This document shows, piece after piece, positions 60,953 through 64,000 of a DNA stretch of 64,000 bases. The stretch comes from Crocosphaera sp. UHCC 0190 (GTDB taxonomy: Bacteria > Cyanobacteriota > Cyanobacteriia > Cyanobacteriales > Microcystaceae): positions 1-64,000 of the forward strand of contig NZ_JAYGHP010000014.1 in NCBI RefSeq assembly GCF_034932065.1, read 5' to 3'. Each line of letters starts with the position of its first letter. Position 1 is the first letter of the stretch. Both the position numbers and the translations under genes were made by a program. The notes below the pieces were generated by a model that worked only from the letters and a program-made list of their open reading frames with translations, made no database searches and was not told the DNA's origin.

Positions 60953-62353
60953 ATGAATAATTTACCATCTTATTGGACCTTATGCTGCCTCAGCTTGAAT
61001 CATCCCAGGGGTTATGAGTTTAAAAAATTAACAACCGCCCAAACTTGGCTAGAAAAACAGACTAATATTTCTGATACTTCCCAGGTAGTTATAGACATCT
61101 TAATGACCTTATTTCGTCAAAGACAAAAGAAAAATTTACGACAAAACGCCCTGGCAGGTTTATGTTTAAGGTGTTATGTTTCCTCTCCCATTCTTAAAGC
61201 TTGCAAAAGTCTTGCAAATCGCTTTAGTAGCCATCAATTATTTACCCATCAAGACTTATTGTCGTTTGTTTTAGATGATGATGGAGAGTCTTTAATTGTT
61301 CTAGATGAAACAGAGGAAAATCAAGTTATTCTTGATGAACAGAATCTAACTAAATCAAGACAATATCAATTATTTACTGTTGAGATTTTACAGAGTTATC
61401 AAAGTCAGAAAGCCAATCGATTGAGTTTGTCTAATTGGGCTTATAAAAAAACAGAACAAAATAGTGAGTTAGTCAAATTCCTAGAGGATTTTGGCTTTAA
61501 AAACTTGAGTGACTGGGCTTTATTAAATAGAATTAGACAGCATCAACTAGCAGACTTTTCTCCTAAAGATCAAGAAATTATTAAAGCTTTCCACAAAATC
61601 TATCGACGCGATCGCCGTCAACAAAAAGCCAAAAGTAAATGTCTTGATCCGTCAATTATTCAACTTCAAGAAATGGGAGAATTATTACCAAAACTAAAAA
61701 ATCATGAGCCAGATATTTTAGTCAAAGAATTAAGAAGAATTGCCGCCCAACTTCGTACATATAATGTCTGGCAATCTAAGGAATCTTTAGAAATTTTTGA
61801 TGCTGATGAAGGAGGAACAAGCACTAGAGAAATTGCTTATGAAGGGGTTGATGAAGTAGCGATCGAAGAAAACGAAATTCTGACTAAACTAAATCAAGAA
61901 TTAGAAAAAATCTTTCATAAAAGTTTAGTACAAAGCCTTGAATATAGATTAAATAAACTCAAAAAAAGTAAGAATTATGCGCCTTATGCTGAGCAATTTC
62001 TACCCGTTTTAAATAGTTACTATCAAGAAGCAAAACCCATTAAAGAAATTGCAGAAGCAATGAATATTAGTTGGGACAAAGCTAGAAGAATTTTTAATCC
62101 AGGAGATTTACTCAAACAAATTCGGACAACAACCACAAATCAATTAGTTGAGTATCTCTTAAAATTGGCACAAGCTAAAGGGTTAACAACTAATCCTCCT
62201 GATGTTAATTATTTAATGACCTTAACAACCCAAATTGAAGCCTTTACTGATCACAAAATTTTTGAAGAAGCCGCTTCAGAAATTCGTGCCGGAAAGAACA
62301 GAAAGTTTGAGAGTTTTTATGCTAAAACCCTCAAAGAATATCTCACTAAATAG
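60953..62353 (+). CDS. sigma-like HTH protein of a CHAT cassette
   Basis: A 466-residue protein counted from ATG 60953 (MNNLPSYWTL); TTG 60941, ten bases after AGAGG, is an equally possible start. It is helical and basic. Near the N-terminus are LRQNALAGLCLRCYVSSPIL and LFTHQDLLSFVLDDDGES; near the C-terminus a sigma-region-4-like helix-turn-helix, PIKEIAEAMNISWDKARRIF (about 355-375). I recall proteins of this type, sometimes annotated as sigma-70-like, ahead of DUF1822 and CHAT genes in cyanobacteria. Canonical region 2 motifs are not evident, so a true sigma role is unproven. The DUF1822 gene follows after 43 bases. Confidence 0.72.
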   Translation: MNNLPSYWTLCCLSLNHPRGYEFKKLTTAQTWLEKQTNISDTSQVVIDILMTLFRQRQKKNLRQNALAGLCLRCYVSSPILKACKSLANRFSSHQLFTHQDLLSFVLDDDGESLIVLDETEENQVILDEQNLTKSRQYQLFTVEILQSYQSQKANRLSLSNWAYKKTEQNSELVKFLEDFGFKNLSDWALLNRIRQHQLADFSPKDQEIIKAFHKIYRRDRRQQKAKSKCLDPSIIQLQEMGELLPKLKNHEPDILVKELRRIAAQLRTYNVWQSKESLEIFDADEGGTSTREIAYEGVDEVAIEENEILTKLNQELEKIFHKSLVQSLEYRLNKLKKSKNYAPYAEQFLPVLNSYYQEAKPIKEIAEAMNISWDKARRIFNPGDLLKQIRTTTTNQLVEYLLKLAQAKGLTTNPPDVNYLMTLTTQIEAFTDHKIFEEAASEIRAGKNRKFESFYAKTLKEYLTK

Positions 62354-62396
62354 TGATTAATACAAGAGAAAAGTTTTTCTATTTTGGAGAAATACC

Positions 62397-63416
62397 ATGA
62401 CTAACTTAACCATTGAATCCAGTGTTTTTCGCTTACTCATACCAGAAGAAATTGGACTAGATACTGATGACTACGAATTAGCTAATCAGATGAGTAAAAT
62501 CAAGGGTGATGAATCTCAACAATGGCAAGCTTATTTAAACGGATTGGGAATGTTAGCCTTAGAAAAATGGCTGATTGAACACTTTAAAAATGAGTCAATT
62601 AATCGACAAATAGAAAGTTTAGATAAAGTTGCTTACCTACAACTTAAGAACTTTAGATTTTGTCTTATTATTCAGGAAGAGTTTCTACAAGATAGCATAT
62701 TTATTTCCCCAGATTTAATTCAGAATGCTGAAGCAACGGCTCATTTTTATGTAATACTAGAAGTCTTAGAAGAAGCAGAAAGTGTAATGATTAGAGGATT
62801 TCTGAGCTATGATAAACTGAGTCATTTAGTCAAGAAAAAGCATCAATATTTATCTTTATTTGACTTAGATACTGAACCAAATCATTTATTAGTCTCCTGT
62901 CAATATTTGTCAGCTTCAGCAATTCCTCTGCCTCAAAGTGCGATCAATCAAGTTAAAGAAGAAATTACCCAAACTATCATTAATCTTCGTCAAAGCTTAG
63001 ATGAGTTTATTGAATTAGGTTGGCAGACTTTAGATACTTTATTAAGTCCTGACGTTGCATTATCATTTGCAACTCGTAGTATTTCTGAGGTCATAAAAGT
63101 CGGTAAATCAATTAGTTTTGATAGTTCATCAGGACAGCAAAGCGTTATTTTATTATTAACCGTTACACCTGCGGAAGATGATAAATCTCGCATTTATTTT
63201 CAGATAGTTTCAAGTAAAAATCAAGCTTATTTACCCCCAAATCTTCAATTAAAAGTTAGTTCTTCATCAGGTAAACTTTTACAGGAACCTGTTTTTTCAG
63301 GAGAACAAGATTCAGCAATTCAACTTAATCCCTTTAAGGGTAAATCAGGAAAATCATTTCAAATTGAGGTAAATTTTAATGACAGTTGTATCTACCAAGA
63401 AATCTTTCAACTCTAA
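62397..63416 (+). CDS. DUF1822 family protein
   Basis: A 339-residue soluble protein. The opening TIESSVFRLLIPEEIGLDTD and the segment YLNGLGMLALEKWLIEHFKN match the cyanobacterial DUF1822 pattern as I know it, and the tail (about 235-339) is beta-rich (SVILLLTVTPAEDDKSRIYF). No catalytic motif is visible. GGAG lies about seven bases before the ATG. The stop codon lies inside the next gene: the CHAT gene begins 38 bases before it, so the two are translationally coupled. Function is unknown. Confidence 0.75.
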   Translation: MTNLTIESSVFRLLIPEEIGLDTDDYELANQMSKIKGDESQQWQAYLNGLGMLALEKWLIEHFKNESINRQIESLDKVAYLQLKNFRFCLIIQEEFLQDSIFISPDLIQNAEATAHFYVILEVLEEAESVMIRGFLSYDKLSHLVKKKHQYLSLFDLDTEPNHLLVSCQYLSASAIPLPQSAINQVKEEITQTIINLRQSLDEFIELGWQTLDTLLSPDVALSFATRSISEVIKVGKSISFDSSSGQQSVILLLTVTPAEDDKSRIYFQIVSSKNQAYLPPNLQLKVSSSSGKLLQEPVFSGEQDSAIQLNPFKGKSGKSFQIEVNFNDSCIYQEIFQL

Positions 63417-64000
63417 TGCTGATTCCGTCATTGTGATTAACTTTGGACTGGGGAATCTAGAGCAAGGATTTCCCTTTATTACCACACAATTATGGTCTAT
63501 TGATTACCCTTTACCACAACAAATTACAGGTAATTTACCTGATAATAAAACCTTGGTTAATTGCTTTCAAGAATGGCGAGATGAATATCAAAATTTATTG
63601 AATATACTAGGTTCTTCTCGTTGGAGTAATAAAGATAATGATGAGGATGACTGGGAAGTCGAAGAATTACCAACCGCTGAAAAATTAGAGGGATATTCAT
63701 CTGAAATTCAAACTCAATTAAATCAGTGGTTAATGACTGCTGGTTTTGCTATTATTGAACAAAAATTAAGATCTCAATTGGATCAAAATAGTTCAATTCG
63801 GTTAATATTAGAAACTGATGATGATATTTTACGCCGCTTACCTTGGCACCTTTGGACATTTTTAGAAGATCATCCTTTAACAGAAATTGCCTTAAGTCGT
63901 CCTAATTATTTACGTCATCCTATCAAAAAGATTCTTAAAACTCGTAAAAAAGTTAGAATTTTAGCGATTGTTGGCAATACAAATGGCATTGATGAAGCGC
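63379..64000 (+). CDS. CHAT-domain protein, N-terminal part (runs off the window)
   Basis: The frame opens at ATG 63379, eight bases after GAGGT and 38 bases inside the DUF1822 gene, and continues past the window edge for at least 207 residues. The first ~100 residues are acidic and unconserved. Then LETDDDILRRLPWHLWTFLE, PLTEIALSRPNYLRH and KKVRILAIVGNTNGIDEA match the start of the CHAT (caspase HetF associated with TPRs) domain. The His-Cys catalytic residues would lie beyond 64000. CHAT proteases belong to the caspase-like clan CD and are often effectors in signalling or immunity. Domain identity is strong; completeness cannot be judged. Confidence 0.82.
   Translation, partial: MTVVSTKKSFNSNADSVIVINFGLGNLEQGFPFITTQLWSIDYPLPQQITGNLPDNKTLVNCFQEWRDEYQNLLNILGSSRWSNKDNDEDDWEVEELPTAEKLEGYSSEIQTQLNQWLMTAGFAIIEQKLRSQLDQNSSIRLILETDDDILRRLPWHLWTFLEDHPLTEIALSRPNYLRHPIKKILKTRKKVRILAIVGNTNGIDEA

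Noticed and set aside
1-64000. Frequent GCGATCGC octamers as a novel repeat
   Set aside because: This is the known cyanobacterial HIP1 palindrome, present about every 2 kb here; useful for taxonomy only.

Overview
This 64 kb window is chromosomal DNA from a cyanobacterium. Direct evidence is an allophycocyanin operon (apcA, apcB, apcC), light-independent protochlorophyllide reductase chlB, an NDH-1 subunit NdhD, a Psb32-type protein, a cyanobacterial FtsQ-FtsZ pair, and roughly thirty copies of the HIP1 octamer GCGATCGC. Low GC, isolated small operons, short REP palindromes, heptamer tandem repeats and a stand-alone hypD fit a unicellular Crocosphaera/Cyanothece-like lineage; that placement is inference. 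No rRNA, tRNA, CRISPR array or prophage was seen.

Layout. 0-6 kb: two AIM24-family genes, ftsZ, ftsQ, a C-terminal processing protease and a J-domain/TPR protein. 6-20 kb: housekeeping (inositol phosphatase family, C-terminally extended ferredoxin, ispE, glgA, pgl, nusB) and membrane proteins (K+ channel, CLC transporter, site-2 protease with CBS domains, HpsJ-like, DUF502), plus a large ankyrin protein and a zinc-ribbon/FHA protein. 19.7-27.5 kb: a repeat-rich stretch with a REP-associated transposase, copies of its probable REP palindrome, chlB, a decayed toxin-antitoxin pair, a 1071-residue RTX extracellular nuclease, a PEP-CTERM protein and a Psb32 protein. 27.6-32 kb: a DevB-DevC-DevA exporter operon and a DUF389 protein. 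32-44 kb: murG, BrkB/YihY, a PPOX-fold protein, an ABC ATPase, an AarF/UbiB kinase-like protein, HIT, an SbcC-like ATPase and exported proteins. 44-50 kb: gcvH, a degenerate PilB/GspE-like protein, apcCBA and hypD. 50-57.6 kb: sufE, a Fur-family regulator, a shortened PBP4, a dihydroorotase-like protein lacking its metal motif, a membrane/WD40/J-domain fusion, two tandem L,D-transpeptidase-like genes and an SH3b protein. 57.6-64 kb: ndhD, three small secreted proteins, then a sigma-like/DUF1822/CHAT gene cassette that runs off the window end.

The strongest candidates for undescribed biology are: (1) the sigma-like, DUF1822 and CHAT-protease cassette at 60.9-64 kb, overlapping and co-directional behind its own terminator; (2) the three-gene secreted Asn/Gln-rich protein cluster just upstream; (3) the PilB-like pseudo-ATPase with three evenly spaced threonine motifs that look like FHA targets; (4) the glycine-rich membrane + WD40 + J-domain fusion. 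The main genome-architecture signals are a REP/RAYT locus and dispersed two-armed heptamer repeats attached to gene ends.
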